A stretch of 12,883 nt of DNA from Deltaproteobacteria bacterium RBG_16_44_11 (GCA_001797845.1 MGQN01000047.1:50810-63692), one strand, 5' to 3'; positions 1 to 6,839 are shown, numbered from the stretch's first letter. Numbers and translations: made by a program. Notes: generated from the letters alone by a model not told the origin.

Positions 1-433
1 CACCGGAAGCTTTCACCATCTGCAGCGTCTGCTCATGAGCATCGCGATCATGGATAATCACCGGCAGTTTCAGTTCTTGCGCCAGTTCCAGTTGCCGGTT
101 GAACATTTCGATTTGTTTTTCGTGCGGTGAAATATTGCGAAAAAAATCTAAACCGATTTCTCCATAGGCAATAACTTTTTTGTCTCCGGCAAGCACGCGC
201 AGATCATCAAAAGTTTTATTTGATGTCTTGGCTACATCATGCGGATGAATACCAATGGTTGCGTAGATATTTTCATATTGATGGGCAAGAGATAAGGCTT
301 TACGGCTAAGAACCAAGTTTGTTCCCACTGTTATAATATAATCAACACCTGCCTGCCGGGCCCGCTCGATTACTGCCTCTCGGTCGGAATCGAATTCTTT
401 CATTTCCAGGTGGGCGTGGGAATCAATTAACAT
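1..433 (-). CDS. tatD: TatD family metal-dependent hydrolase/DNase, 3' end cut off by window
   Basis: The first 144 codons of a TatD-type hydrolase are present; the rest lies beyond the left edge. TatD proteins are cytoplasmic TIM-barrel enzymes of the amidohydrolase superfamily that bind divalent metals and have DNase activity linked to DNA repair and turnover. Visible marks are the N-terminal metal-binding SHAHL (HxH at residues 6 and 8), GIHPH in the first third, GEIGLDFF with its metal-ligand glutamate, and the later VIIHDRDA containing another metal-site histidine. The ATG at 431-433 gives the usual family N-terminus (MLIDSHAHL). Only 5 bp separate it from the stop of the upstream 55-codon gene, so the two are probably co-transcribed and perhaps translationally coupled. 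No interruption is seen. The family assignment is firm; the precise substrate is not known. Confidence 0.95.
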   Translation of the reverse strand, partial: MLIDSHAHLEMKEFDSDREAVIERARQAGVDYIITVGTNLVLSRKALSLAHQYENIYATIGIHPHDVAKTSNKTFDDLRVLAGDKKVIAYGEIGLDFFRNISPHEKQIEMFNRQLELAQELKLPVIIHDRDAHEQTLQMVKASG

Positions 434-438
434 AAAAA

Positions 439-606
439 TTATTTTTCGATTTCTTCGAGACTTACTTCCTCAGCATTTTCCGCCACGTCAGGAATTTTTT
501 TTAATAATGCCTGTAAATCTTTTTCGGAAACATCACCGGACAATAATTTACGCGACAGAATGCGTTTATCGAGGTCAAGTAATTCTGTCTTCACTTTTTT
601 TGACAT
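439..606 (-). CDS. Small charged protein of unknown function (55 aa), upstream of tatD
   Basis: I do not recognise a named family for this short ORF. It starts at ATG 604-606, preceded at close range by a purine-rich Shine-Dalgarno stretch (GAGGAGGGGAGAG on the minus strand), one of the best in the window. It ends with TAA 5 bp before tatD. The product is lysine/glutamate/aspartate-rich and should be cytosolic. It starts MSKKVKTELLDLDKRIL, has a likely helical middle containing SEKDLQALLKKIPDV, and ends in an acidic tail (NAEEVSLEEIEK). There is no signal peptide, cysteine or membrane segment. The strong RBS, normal composition and tight spacing argue that it is a real gene. I have a vague memory of similar small proteins beside tatD in Deltaproteobacteria, but cannot verify it. 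Function is unknown; a regulator or adaptor role would be speculation. Confidence 0.78.
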   Translation of the reverse strand: MSKKVKTELLDLDKRILSRKLLSGDVSEKDLQALLKKIPDVAENAEEVSLEEIEK

Positions 607-725
607 GTTTTGCTCTCCCCTCCTCAGCTGAATTGAACGAACGGACTACTATTACATTTTCGCAACTTAATCAAGCATGAAGAGTAAACCCGCAGATTTT
701 TTAATTGTTTTATATGGGAAATACC

Positions 726-754
726 TTGACACCAACAATCCTTTTCGCTAAATA
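726..754 (+). promoter_or_regulatory. Candidate sigma-70-type promoter for the 810-1942 gene pair
   Basis: A perfect -35 hexamer TTGACA (726-731) is followed after exactly 17 bp by TAAATA (749-754), a poor -10 match (3 of 6). It lies inside the upstream open extension of the methyltransferase frame (705-809). If used, transcription would start near 760 and translation could only begin at the ATG at 810. The weak -10 keeps confidence modest. Confidence 0.4.
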
Positions 755-809
755 CTCTAATAAATTTGATACAATTACTCTGTTGCAGAGCTTTGTAACA
801 AAACCAGCT

Positions 810-1340
810 ATGACTAAAATTATTATTTTCGTTATTCTCTCATCAATAATCTTCAAGATTTCCTGGCCTGCTCTATTCAATGCCGGCAGCCGTAAGTTTT
901 ACCGTTTTTTTGCTTTTGAGTTTCTCCTGATTTTAATTCTCGTCAATAGTGGTTACTGGTTTTTTAAGCCTTTTTCCTTATTTCAAATAATTTCTTGGGT
1001 ATTATTAATTCTTTCTCTTTTTCTAGTACTTCCCGGTCTCTATCGTCTTTACACCCAAGGAAAACCAACCGCAACAGCAAATATTGAAACTACAACCAAA
1101 CTGGTAACTTCCGGAATATATAAATACATTCGTCATCCTCTTTATAGTTCACTTATATTTCTTGGCGCCGGATGCTTTTTTAAAAATACTTCGCTTCTGG
1201 CAGCAAGTTTGTTTATAGTTATGACAGTATTCATTTACGCTACGGCTCTAACCGAAGAAAAAGAAAATATGCTTAAGTTTGGAGCTGATTATGCTGTTTA
1301 TATTAAAAAATCGAAGATTTTTGTTCCTTTTTTATTCTAA
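810..1340 (+). CDS. Isoprenylcysteine carboxyl methyltransferase (ICMT)-family integral membrane protein
   Basis: From the ATG at 810 the product is 176 aa with about four or five hydrophobic segments, so it sits in the inner membrane. The C-terminal half has the marks of bacterial ICMT/phospholipid N-methyltransferase-like proteins: SGIYKYIRHPLYSS (residues 101-114, with the RHPxY motif) and the later acidic pair EE (149-150) followed by FGADYAVYIKK. In this superfamily these elements form the S-adenosylmethionine site at the membrane surface. Bacterial members methylate varied lipids or small molecules, and the substrate here cannot be told. The frame stays open back to a TTG at 705 and an ATG at 717, but 810 is preferred because the protein then begins directly with a hydrophobic helix and a candidate promoter lies at 726-754. 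No clear Shine-Dalgarno precedes any of these starts. It is followed after 32 bp by a PilZ-like gene on the same strand. Confidence 0.85.
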   Translation: MTKIIIFVILSSIIFKISWPALFNAGSRKFYRFFAFEFLLILILVNSGYWFFKPFSLFQIISWVLLILSLFLVLPGLYRLYTQGKPTATANIETTTKLVTSGIYKYIRHPLYSSLIFLGAGCFFKNTSLLAASLFIVMTVFIYATALTEEKENMLKFGADYAVYIKKSKIFVPFLF

Positions 1341-1372
1341 TTTAAAATAATTAGGAGAAAAATTAAACGCTC

Positions 1373-1942
1373 ATGCGGCTCAATATTGCACCAGGAAAAG
1401 AAATACACTTACTTTTGGACAAAAATAACATCCGCAAATCAAAGATTGATCAACTTATGTCCAATGATTTTTTTTCGATTGAGCAAACACAGCCGATTAT
1501 CGAAAAAGATTGCTTAAACAAAATTTTACTTTTAACTTACCTGACGACTAAAGAAAGGCCAGGCCGTTTCGGTTTCGAGGCGAGAATACAAGCCATCACT
1601 TCAGACGCTAGAATCATTTTGCATAAATTAAATGACCCTGCTCCTTGTGATTTACGGGCATGGCCAAGGATTAGCCACAATTTGCTGCCGAATATCCGCG
1701 CTTATTGCGAGGAAAAAGAAAGTCAGGTTATAGACATATCGAGCATCGGCGTTCATATAATTTTATACGAAGGCGAAGAAGAACATGATATTGACGCTGT
1801 GGTTAAGATGAAATTAATTTTTGAAAACGGCCAGATTTATATCGAGGGTAAAATACTGCGCAAGTGGAAAGATAATTACCAGAGAAATCATCTTGCCCTT
1901 TCATTTTCTGAGAAAAATAATATAAGCCAATTCATTTATTGA
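1373..1942 (+). CDS. PilZ-domain-like protein, possible c-di-GMP receptor
   Basis: This 189-aa soluble protein has the two short motifs expected of a c-di-GMP-binding PilZ domain: an RxxxR element (RAWPR, residues 95-99) and a DxSxxG element (DISSIG, residues 121-126). Both are followed by beta-strand-like segments ending in KMKLIFENGQIYIEGKILRKW. Residues 1-90 resemble in layout the N-terminal YcgR-type barrel that often precedes PilZ, although the sequence match is loose. The usual function would be binding cyclic di-GMP to modulate motility, surface polymers or transcription. An AGGAGA sequence lies 14 bp upstream of the ATG, longer than ideal; an in-frame TAA at 1364-1366 rules out a start further upstream. 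The gene probably shares a transcript with the ICMT-like gene 32 bp before it. The PilZ call rests on two motifs only, and the RxxxR-to-DxSxxG spacing (21 residues between) is in the normal range. Confidence 0.68.
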   Translation: MRLNIAPGKEIHLLLDKNNIRKSKIDQLMSNDFFSIEQTQPIIEKDCLNKILLLTYLTTKERPGRFGFEARIQAITSDARIILHKLNDPAPCDLRAWPRISHNLLPNIRAYCEEKESQVIDISSIGVHIILYEGEEEHDIDAVVKMKLIFENGQIYIEGKILRKWKDNYQRNHLALSFSEKNNISQFIY

Positions 1943-2091
1943 AATAATTTTTTTTCAGGTAAAATATTCTGTGCACACGCTACCGATTAAAGTCAAAAAA
2001 AGCAGGTTAATCCACTCACCTGATAACAATAAAATATTGGTTGATTGGAAGAACTTCGTTTTTGGTTTCACTGGTACTTCAAAATACTAAA

Positions 2092-2919
2092 TTACTTCTT
2101 TAACCGCGGATCAAGTGCGTCCCTGATACCCTCTCCCAAAAGATTGTAGCCGACAACAGTGATTAATATGGCCAGCCCCGGATAAAGGGAAAGCCACCAA
2201 GCAATATCGATATTGTCTTTACCGGCAGTTAAAATATTGCCCCAACTGGGTGTCGGCGGCTGCACACCGATGCCTAAAAAGCTCAATGCCGATTCGGTAA
2301 GTATCGCACCGGCAATGCCTAATGTGGCCGCGACCAAAATTGAAGCAAACGCATTGGGTAATATATGCAAAATAATAATCCGCAAGTCGCTCGCTCCCAT
2401 TGCTTTTGCGGCTTGAACAAAATCCCTTTCCTTCAGTGAAATAAAATCAGCGCGCACCAGTCTAGTCACACCCATCCAGCCCGTCAAACCGATGACAATC
2501 ATAATATTCCAGATGGAAGGTTCCAAAAAGGCGATGACCGCCAGAATCAGAAAAAAAGTGGGAAAACAAAACATGATATCCACGAAACGCATGATTACCG
2601 CATCGATCCATCCGCCATAATAACCGGCCAGCGAACCCATAATTATCCCGATAACAATAGCCAAACCGGTAGCGACAAAACCAACTTTAAGCGAAATTCT
2701 TGCCCCCCAAATCATCCGGGAAAGAACATCACGTCCCAATTGATCCGTACCTGATAAATGCTCCCATGAAGGAGATGCTAAAACGTTTTTCAGATCAATC
2801 TGGCCTGGATCATACAGGGCAAGCCAGGGCGCCAAAAACGAAACGATAAAAAGCAGTAAAACAATGCCGCTACCGACAAGCATTAATTTATTTTTATAAA
2901 ACATTTCCCAAAAGCCCAT
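2092..2919 (-). CDS. ABC transporter permease, DppC/OppC type
   Basis: This is the second inner-membrane permease of a dipeptide/oligopeptide/nickel-type ABC importer, 275 aa from the ATG at 2917-2919. It has an N-terminal transmembrane helix (about 12-32), the family signature around SGTDQLGRDVLSRMIWGARI (56-75), four or five further helices, and the cytoplasmic EAA loop that contacts the ATPase (QAAKAMGASDLRIIILHILPN, 169-189, with conserved G and HxLPN). The tail LLGEGIRDALDPRL is typical. The frame runs on to a GTG at 3006, but those 29 extra codons include repeat sequence (2972-3006) and are unlike any permease N-terminus; 2919 matches the family and has a weak GAGG about 11 bp upstream. 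Its partner permease lies upstream across the repeat. Neither the ATPase nor the binding protein is encoded in the window, and the gene after it is on the other strand. Substrate is unknown. Confidence 0.95.
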   Translation of the reverse strand: MGFWEMFYKNKLMLVGSGIVLLLFIVSFLAPWLALYDPGQIDLKNVLASPSWEHLSGTDQLGRDVLSRMIWGARISLKVGFVATGLAIVIGIIMGSLAGYYGGWIDAVIMRFVDIMFCFPTFFLILAVIAFLEPSIWNIMIVIGLTGWMGVTRLVRADFISLKERDFVQAAKAMGASDLRIIILHILPNAFASILVAATLGIAGAILTESALSFLGIGVQPPTPSWGNILTAGKDNIDIAWWLSLYPGLAILITVVGYNLLGEGIRDALDPRLKK

Positions 2920-2971
2920 TGCTACAACAACCTCAAACAAGTTAATTCTTTCAAACAATCTATTTTTGCAA

Positions 2972-3100
2972 GACGGCTTTGAAAAAAAGCTCCAGATGCG
3001 AGGCACGCAAGGCCATGAGGAGTGAGACGTATTTTTGTCATACGCCGCAACGACGAAGGCCGCCGCGTAACAAAGCAGATGGACTTTTTACAAAGCCGTC
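2972..3100. repeat. Palindromic (MITE/REP-like) repeat element between permease genes
   Basis: An imperfect inverted repeat of about 129 bp. The left end reads GACGGCTTTG (2972-2981); the right end is its exact complement, CAAAGCCGTC (about 3091-3100). Pairing continues imperfectly inward: A-rich run, CCA and TGC on one arm match TTTTT, TGG and GCA on the other. The centre holds a second small hairpin (ATACGTC/GCGTATG-like, around 3028-3046). The whole could fold as one long interrupted stem-loop in DNA or in the permease mRNA. The outermost TC falls inside the stop codon of the upstream permease gene (TGA on the minus strand). The left arm supplies the GTG and codons of a spurious N-terminal extension to the downstream permease frame. 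There is no transposase; any mobility would need one supplied elsewhere. From memory, similar GACGGCTTYGTAAAAAGTCC-type repeats are dispersed in Deltaproteobacterial genomes; this was not checked. Confidence 0.8.
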
Positions 3101-4073
3101 AAGAGATGCGAATGCGTGGATCCGCCAGCGCATAGGAAACATCCGCAATTAAATTCCCCAAAAGTGTTAAAATCGCGCCAATAAGCAAAATCCCCATTAC
3201 CGTAGGGTAATCTCTGGCCATAACCGCCATATAAAAAAGCTGCCCCATCCCCGGAATGGCAAAGATTGTTTCGAAGATGACACTGCCCCCGATTAGCCCG
3301 GGAATAGATAATCCCAGAATCGTTATGGCCGGCAACAGTGCATTGCGCAGGGCATGCTTATAAATAACATTTCGCTCGCTTACGCCCTTGGCCCGCGCTG
3401 TCATGATATAGTCCTGACGGATGACCTCCAGCATGTTCGCCCGCATATAGCGGGAAAGTCCGGCCAATCCGCCGAAAGCAGAAATGAATACAGGCAAAAT
3501 CAAATGTTTCGCCAAATCAATAAACTGAGCCCCGGTGCCAAGATACTCGTAATTCAGTGAACGCAATCCTGAAATCGGCAGCCACCCTAGATGTATACCG
3601 AAAAAAATCATCAGCAATAACGCCAGCCAGAACGTAGGCACGGCAAAACCGATAAATACCAGCACGGCAGTAATTTTGTCGAAGAGCGAATTCTGATGGA
3701 CGGCCGATAACACACCAATCGGCACGGCAACGGCAATGATTATTATTAAAGAGATTAAATTGATTAAAATCGTAATGGGAAGCCTTTCCATAATCTTGGC
3801 GACAACAGGACGATGGTCGGTGGAAAAAGATATTCCCAAATTTCCACGGCTGATCTTTTTCAGCCAGGACCAATACTGCTCATGAATAGGCTTGTCCAGC
3901 TCATACAAAGTTTTAAGCCGCTCTTTCATTTCCACCGATGATTTCGGATTCATTTGGGTCTGTAAATCAGTGGGCGAACCGGGAGCCAGGCGCATAACGA
4001 AAAAACAAATGACCGTAATTCCCAGTAAAAGCGGAATCATAAAGATTAATCTTTTAATTGTATATCGAAGCAT
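3099..4073 (-). CDS. ABC transporter permease, DppB/OppB type
   Basis: This 324-aa inner-membrane protein is the first permease of a peptide/nickel-type ABC importer. It starts with the classic MLRYTIKRLIFMIPLLLGIT (cytoplasmic start followed by helix 1). It has a periplasmic loop with ELDKPIHEQYWSWL and RGNLGISF, several helices between about 100 and 320, the EAA loop (TARAKGVSERNVIYKHALRN, residues 225-244), and the conserved FETIFAIPGMGQLFYMAVMARDYP. It ends ALADPRIRIS, close to the usual family terminus, so it looks complete although its stop codon overlaps the repeat element. The start has only a weak purine stretch (AGAGA). It lies 45 bp after the TIM-barrel gene and about 180 bp before the DppC-type gene, consistent with a three-gene operon. 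Without ATPase or solute-binding-protein genes nearby, the substrate cannot be assigned. Confidence 0.96.
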   Translation of the reverse strand: MLRYTIKRLIFMIPLLLGITVICFFVMRLAPGSPTDLQTQMNPKSSVEMKERLKTLYELDKPIHEQYWSWLKKISRGNLGISFSTDHRPVVAKIMERLPITILINLISLIIIIAVAVPIGVLSAVHQNSLFDKITAVLVFIGFAVPTFWLALLLMIFFGIHLGWLPISGLRSLNYEYLGTGAQFIDLAKHLILPVFISAFGGLAGLSRYMRANMLEVIRQDYIMTARAKGVSERNVIYKHALRNALLPAITILGLSIPGLIGGSVIFETIFAIPGMGQLFYMAVMARDYPTVMGILLIGAILTLLGNLIADVSYALADPRIRIS

Positions 4074-4118
4074 TTTATTTCTCTGAAATCAATTCTATAA
4101 TATCCAAATATTTAAAGA

Positions 4119-4910
4119 TTAAATAAAATTAAAAAGAGCCATGTTTTTGATGTTTTCCAGCGACTGCCAAAGGTCAGCTTGATCGTGGGCCTCCAATGTT
4201 ATGACTGGTTTAACTTTGATTTTCCGTAATTCTTCAAATAATTCATTAAAGGAAAAATTACCGTTACCCACCGGCAGATGTTCATCTTTTAGCCCAAAAT
4301 TATCGTGTAAATGCAATTGGCCTAGATATTTTCCCAACTCCTGCAGCCAAATATTCAGTGGTGTATAAGAAAACACGTTAAAATGACCTGTGTCAAAACA
4401 AAAACAAATACTATCCGAAGACAGAGCATCGAAGAGACGGCGCAAAATATGCGGTTCTTTATCATAAACATTTTCCAAGGCAATAATTGTTTTAGCGTCT
4501 TTAGCCAATGCAACCAACTCTGTCCAGGTTTTAATGCTGCTTTCCAGCCATAAATCATCACAATCGACATAATACCGGTCATCGAAAGAAGGATGACAAA
4601 CTATCCTTAATGGATGAAAATACGGCACCAGATCGAATATCTGCTTTATTCTATCTAAACTTGCCTGGCGAATTTTATCATCCAGCGCTCCGGGACGTAA
4701 ATCCATAAAAGGACCATGGAAAGTTAATTTTAAACCGGCGCCGGCAAAAAGTTTTGCCGTCTCTATACATTTTGATTTATCTAAGTTCTTTAATGCATAG
4801 TGACTGAAATAAATTTCGGGATTGAGCTTGCGCTGAAGAATGGCTTCCTGATACTGAGGCATAAGGTGAAAAGGTATGTGCACCTGAACCTTGCTTAAAA
4901 TATCTTGCAT
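4119..4910 (-). CDS. Sugar phosphate isomerase/epimerase-like TIM-barrel protein (AP endonuclease 2 fold)
   Basis: From the ATG at 4908-4910 the product is 263 aa, cytoplasmic, with the xylose-isomerase-like/AP-endonuclease-IV TIM-barrel fold. Residues that line up with the metal-binding set of that superfamily are H65 (LTFHGPF), H106 (VCHPSFD), E146 (ALENVYD), D173 and H176 (CFDTGHFNVF), H202 (HLHDNFG), H211 (DEHLPVGNG) and E240 (TLEAHD). This near-complete set argues for an active metalloenzyme. The family includes sugar isomerases and epimerases, inosose dehydratases and endonuclease IV; the specific reaction is not predictable here. The frame runs back to an ATG at 4952, but 4910 is chosen because AAGGA sits 7 bp upstream of it, while 4952 has no ribosome binding site. 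It is the first gene of a likely operon with the two permeases, hinting at processing of an imported compound, which is inference. Confidence 0.88.
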   Translation of the reverse strand: MQDILSKVQVHIPFHLMPQYQEAILQRKLNPEIYFSHYALKNLDKSKCIETAKLFAGAGLKLTFHGPFMDLRPGALDDKIRQASLDRIKQIFDLVPYFHPLRIVCHPSFDDRYYVDCDDLWLESSIKTWTELVALAKDAKTIIALENVYDKEPHILRRLFDALSSDSICFCFDTGHFNVFSYTPLNIWLQELGKYLGQLHLHDNFGLKDEHLPVGNGNFSFNELFEELRKIKVKPVITLEAHDQADLWQSLENIKNMALFNFI

Positions 4911-5164
4911 GATCAAATCCTTTTTTATCAACAAGTTGATTTTATTTATCATGGTGAATTTTTTTTCACAATAACCAAATACCTTTTATTAGTGTAAATA
5001 ATGTATCTAATAGCTGCGCGCATTAAGCAATGCAGATTGCTATGTCATTATATAAATGCAGCATTGTCATCTCCAATTTTTTATGGCATATAAAAACATC
5101 TAAGGTGGTTAGGCTGAAGACTGAAGGATATAAAGGGTAAACCTTACAAAAACGGGAGGTCTAT

Positions 5165-5560
5165 TTGCCGGCAAAGAAAAATGAATCCAAGAAGCGTCTC
5201 CTTTTGTGCATCAACGCAACTTTAAAGAAAAAAGCTAAAGATATTATTGTTTTGAATGTAAAAGAACTTTCCAGTTTTACGGATTACATGCTTATTTGCA
5301 GTGGCGCCACAGAGAGGCAAGTTCAGGCAATTTCTGCGGCCATACAGGAATTCTTAAAGAAAGCGGGCATAAGGCCTCTGGGTGTAGAGGGTGAAGCCAA
5401 CGGACAGTGGATTTTGCTGGATTACGCTGACGTCGTCATTTCTGTTTTTCAGGAAAGCCTTAGAGCGTTCTATGATATAGAAAATTTGTGGGACGCCCCT
5501 CGTATGAATATCGATGAAAATGCCATAGAAATAAAAAGCTTAAGCAAGGCAATGACTTGA
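5165..5560 (+). CDS. rsfS: Ribosomal silencing factor RsfS (Iojap/DUF143)
   Basis: RsfS binds ribosomal protein uL14 on the 50S subunit and blocks joining with 30S, damping translation in starvation or stationary phase. The 131-aa product has the family signatures SSFTDYMLICSGATERQV (residues 36-53), the EGEANGQWILLDYADVVISV stretch (75-94) and FYDIENLWDAPR (102-113). The frame opens with TTG at 5165, preceded by GGGAGG at suitable distance, so a TTG start is well supported. The normally conserved DYGDVVVHVF appears as DYADVVISVF, a mild deviation. The C-terminal extension after DAPR (about 18 aa) is somewhat longer than in short homologues. comF follows with a 4-bp overlap. The upstream region is shared with the divergent TIM-barrel gene; no promoter could be picked with confidence. 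Confidence 0.95.
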   Translation: MPAKKNESKKRLLLCINATLKKKAKDIIVLNVKELSSFTDYMLICSGATERQVQAISAAIQEFLKKAGIRPLGVEGEANGQWILLDYADVVISVFQESLRAFYDIENLWDAPRMNIDENAIEIKSLSKAMT

Positions 5561-6285
5561 TTTTCAATGAAATTTTAAACAATATCGGCAATATAATTTT
5601 TCCGCCTCAGTGTATAAGTTGCGCTACAATTTTACAGCCATCTGAAGAAAAAGTCTTTTGCCCCACGTGCCGGAAACAAATCAAGTATTTAACCCGAAGT
5701 CTGTGTCCTATTTGCGGAATGGCGTTCTTGAATAGTCCGTCAGAAAGTCATTTATGCGGAAATTGCTTGGAAAATAAGCTCTATTTTTCTTGTGCCCGCG
5801 CCGTCGTAAGCTATGAAACAATTATTCTTAATGCAATTCATCAGTTTAAATATGGCCGCGATTTATCCATTGGCTCCGCACTGGCCTCTTTCCTGGCAGA
5901 TTTTTCATTTTCCGATTTTGAATTTCAAGATTACTCTCTTCTCGTTCCCGTGCCCCTGCATATAAAAAAGTTGCGAGAACGCGGATTTAATCAATCTCTG
6001 ATTTTGGCAAATGCCCTGGGAAAAAAACAGCGTATTGACGTAAATTTTTCCTTGCTAAAACGGCGTAAATCTACTTTAACTCAAACAGGTTTAAGCAAAA
6101 AAGAAAGAGAGCAAAATATTAAAGGTGCGTTTGAGGTAAGTAATAAGAAAAAAATCGCCGGTAAAAATATTATTCTTATTGATGATGTTTATACGACCGG
6201 AGCGACGCTTAACGAATGTGCTAAGACCTTGATGAAAGCGGGGGCAGAAAAAATAGTTGCTTTAACTTTAACTAGAGTTCTCTAA
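5557..6285 (+). CDS. comF: ComF family phosphoribosyltransferase-like protein
   Basis: This 242-aa protein pairs an N-terminal zinc-ribbon region with a phosphoribosyltransferase (PRT) domain, the ComF/GntX architecture. Four CxxC pairs are visible (C19/C22, C35/C38, C50/C53, C67/C70). The PRT part carries LVPVPLHIKKLRERGFNQS and the PRPP-loop motif IILIDDVYTTGATL (residues 205-218). ComF proteins assist DNA uptake in naturally competent bacteria and contact PriA and other recombination factors in some species; GntX-type members have other roles. The start is TTG at 5557, whose TTGA overlaps the rsfS stop TGA, with AAGG 8 bp upstream; this suggests translational coupling. No ATG occurs before the family-typical IGNIIFPPQCISC, so TTG is the natural choice. 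The likely operon continues to rfaE2. priA lies only a few genes away, but no functional link can be shown here. Confidence 0.93.
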   Translation: MIFNEILNNIGNIIFPPQCISCATILQPSEEKVFCPTCRKQIKYLTRSLCPICGMAFLNSPSESHLCGNCLENKLYFSCARAVVSYETIILNAIHQFKYGRDLSIGSALASFLADFSFSDFEFQDYSLLVPVPLHIKKLRERGFNQSLILANALGKKQRIDVNFSLLKRRKSTLTQTGLSKKEREQNIKGAFEVSNKKKIAGKNIILIDDVYTTGATLNECAKTLMKAGAEKIVALTLTRVL

Positions 6286-6316
6286 AAACTATTTATATAA
6301 TAAACCACATATCCTC

Positions 6317-6802
6317 ATGAAAAAAATTATCGAAAAAAATGCACTCAAAAAAAAACTGGAAAAACTGCGGAGGGAAGGTAAAAAAATCGCCTTTACTAAC
6401 GGCTGTTTTGATATTTTACATGTCGGTCATATTCGCTATTTAAGAGAAGCTAAAAAGACGGCTGATATTCTAGTCTTAGCTCTCAATAGCGACTCTTCCG
6501 TGCGGGCAATCAAGGGAAATAAAAGGCCGCTTACTTGTGAAGGCGAAAGAGCGGAAATCCTTGCCGCTCTTGAATTTATCGATTTTGTAACTATATTTGA
6601 AGAGACGACCCCGCTGGAGCTGATTATTGACCTAAAGCCTGATGTTCTGATTAAAGGAGGCGATTGGCCGGAAGAAAAGGTTGTTGGCAGGGAGGAAATA
6701 AAAAAATGGGGCGGCAGAGTCGCCATAATCCCGGAGATTTTAGGAAAATCTACGACAAATATCGTGGAAAAGATAAAAAAAATGTATTTCCCTAACGAAT
6801 AA
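6317..6802 (+). CDS. rfaE2: D-glycero-beta-D-manno-heptose 1-phosphate adenylyltransferase (RfaE2/HldE C-terminal type)
   Basis: This 161-aa nucleotidyltransferase transfers AMP from ATP to heptose 1-phosphate, forming ADP-heptose for the lipopolysaccharide inner core; it acts in the cytoplasm. The signature is TNGCFDILHVGHIRYL (residues 27-42) with the HxGH catalytic motif (H35, H38), then LNSDSSVRAIKG, KRPL, the KGGDW stretch (113-117) and the C-terminal GKSTTNIVEKI. It corresponds to the C-terminal half of bifunctional HldE; the kinase domain (RfaE1) is not fused to it and not in the window, as is common outside enterobacteria. ATG 6317 lies 31 bp after comF and lacks an obvious Shine-Dalgarno. 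Its presence argues for a Gram-negative envelope with a heptose-containing core. Glycerol-3-phosphate cytidylyltransferases share the fold, but the length and KGGDW motif favour RfaE2. Confidence 0.93.
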   Translation: MKKIIEKNALKKKLEKLRREGKKIAFTNGCFDILHVGHIRYLREAKKTADILVLALNSDSSVRAIKGNKRPLTCEGERAEILAALEFIDFVTIFEETTPLELIIDLKPDVLIKGGDWPEEKVVGREEIKKWGGRVAIIPEILGKSTTNIVEKIKKMYFPNE

Positions 6803-6807
6803 ATGAC

Positions 6808-6839
6808 TTGAATAATATTTTATGTTTTATTGCTATAAT
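6808..6839 (+). promoter_or_regulatory. Extended -10 promoter of the dksA-like gene
   Basis: A perfect -10 TATAAT (6834-6839) is preceded by TGC, giving the extended TGnTATAAT form that needs little -35 help. A TTGAAT at 6808-6813 could serve as -35, but its 20-bp spacer is long. It begins just after the rfaE2 stop and would give an untranslated leader of about 65 nt to the TTG at 6911. Confidence 0.65.

Noticed and set aside
2003..2022. CAGGT/ACCTG inverted repeat between the PilZ-like gene and the permease operon
   Set aside because: A 5-bp stem with a 10-nt loop and no T-run; expected by chance.
3517..3873. 118-codon open frame inside the DppB-type permease gene
   Set aside because: Overlaps a clear permease on the same strand in another frame; no independent start signal or recognisable motif.
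4954..4969. GTGAA/TTCAC inverted repeat upstream of the TIM-barrel gene as operator or terminator
   Set aside because: Short and mostly a T-run; no second copy elsewhere to support an operator.
4911..5164. Promoters in the 254-bp divergent region between the TIM-barrel gene and rsfS
   Set aside because: TATATAA-like and TTTACA-like pieces occur, but no pair with acceptable spacing and match stands out on either strand; I see no RNA gene there.
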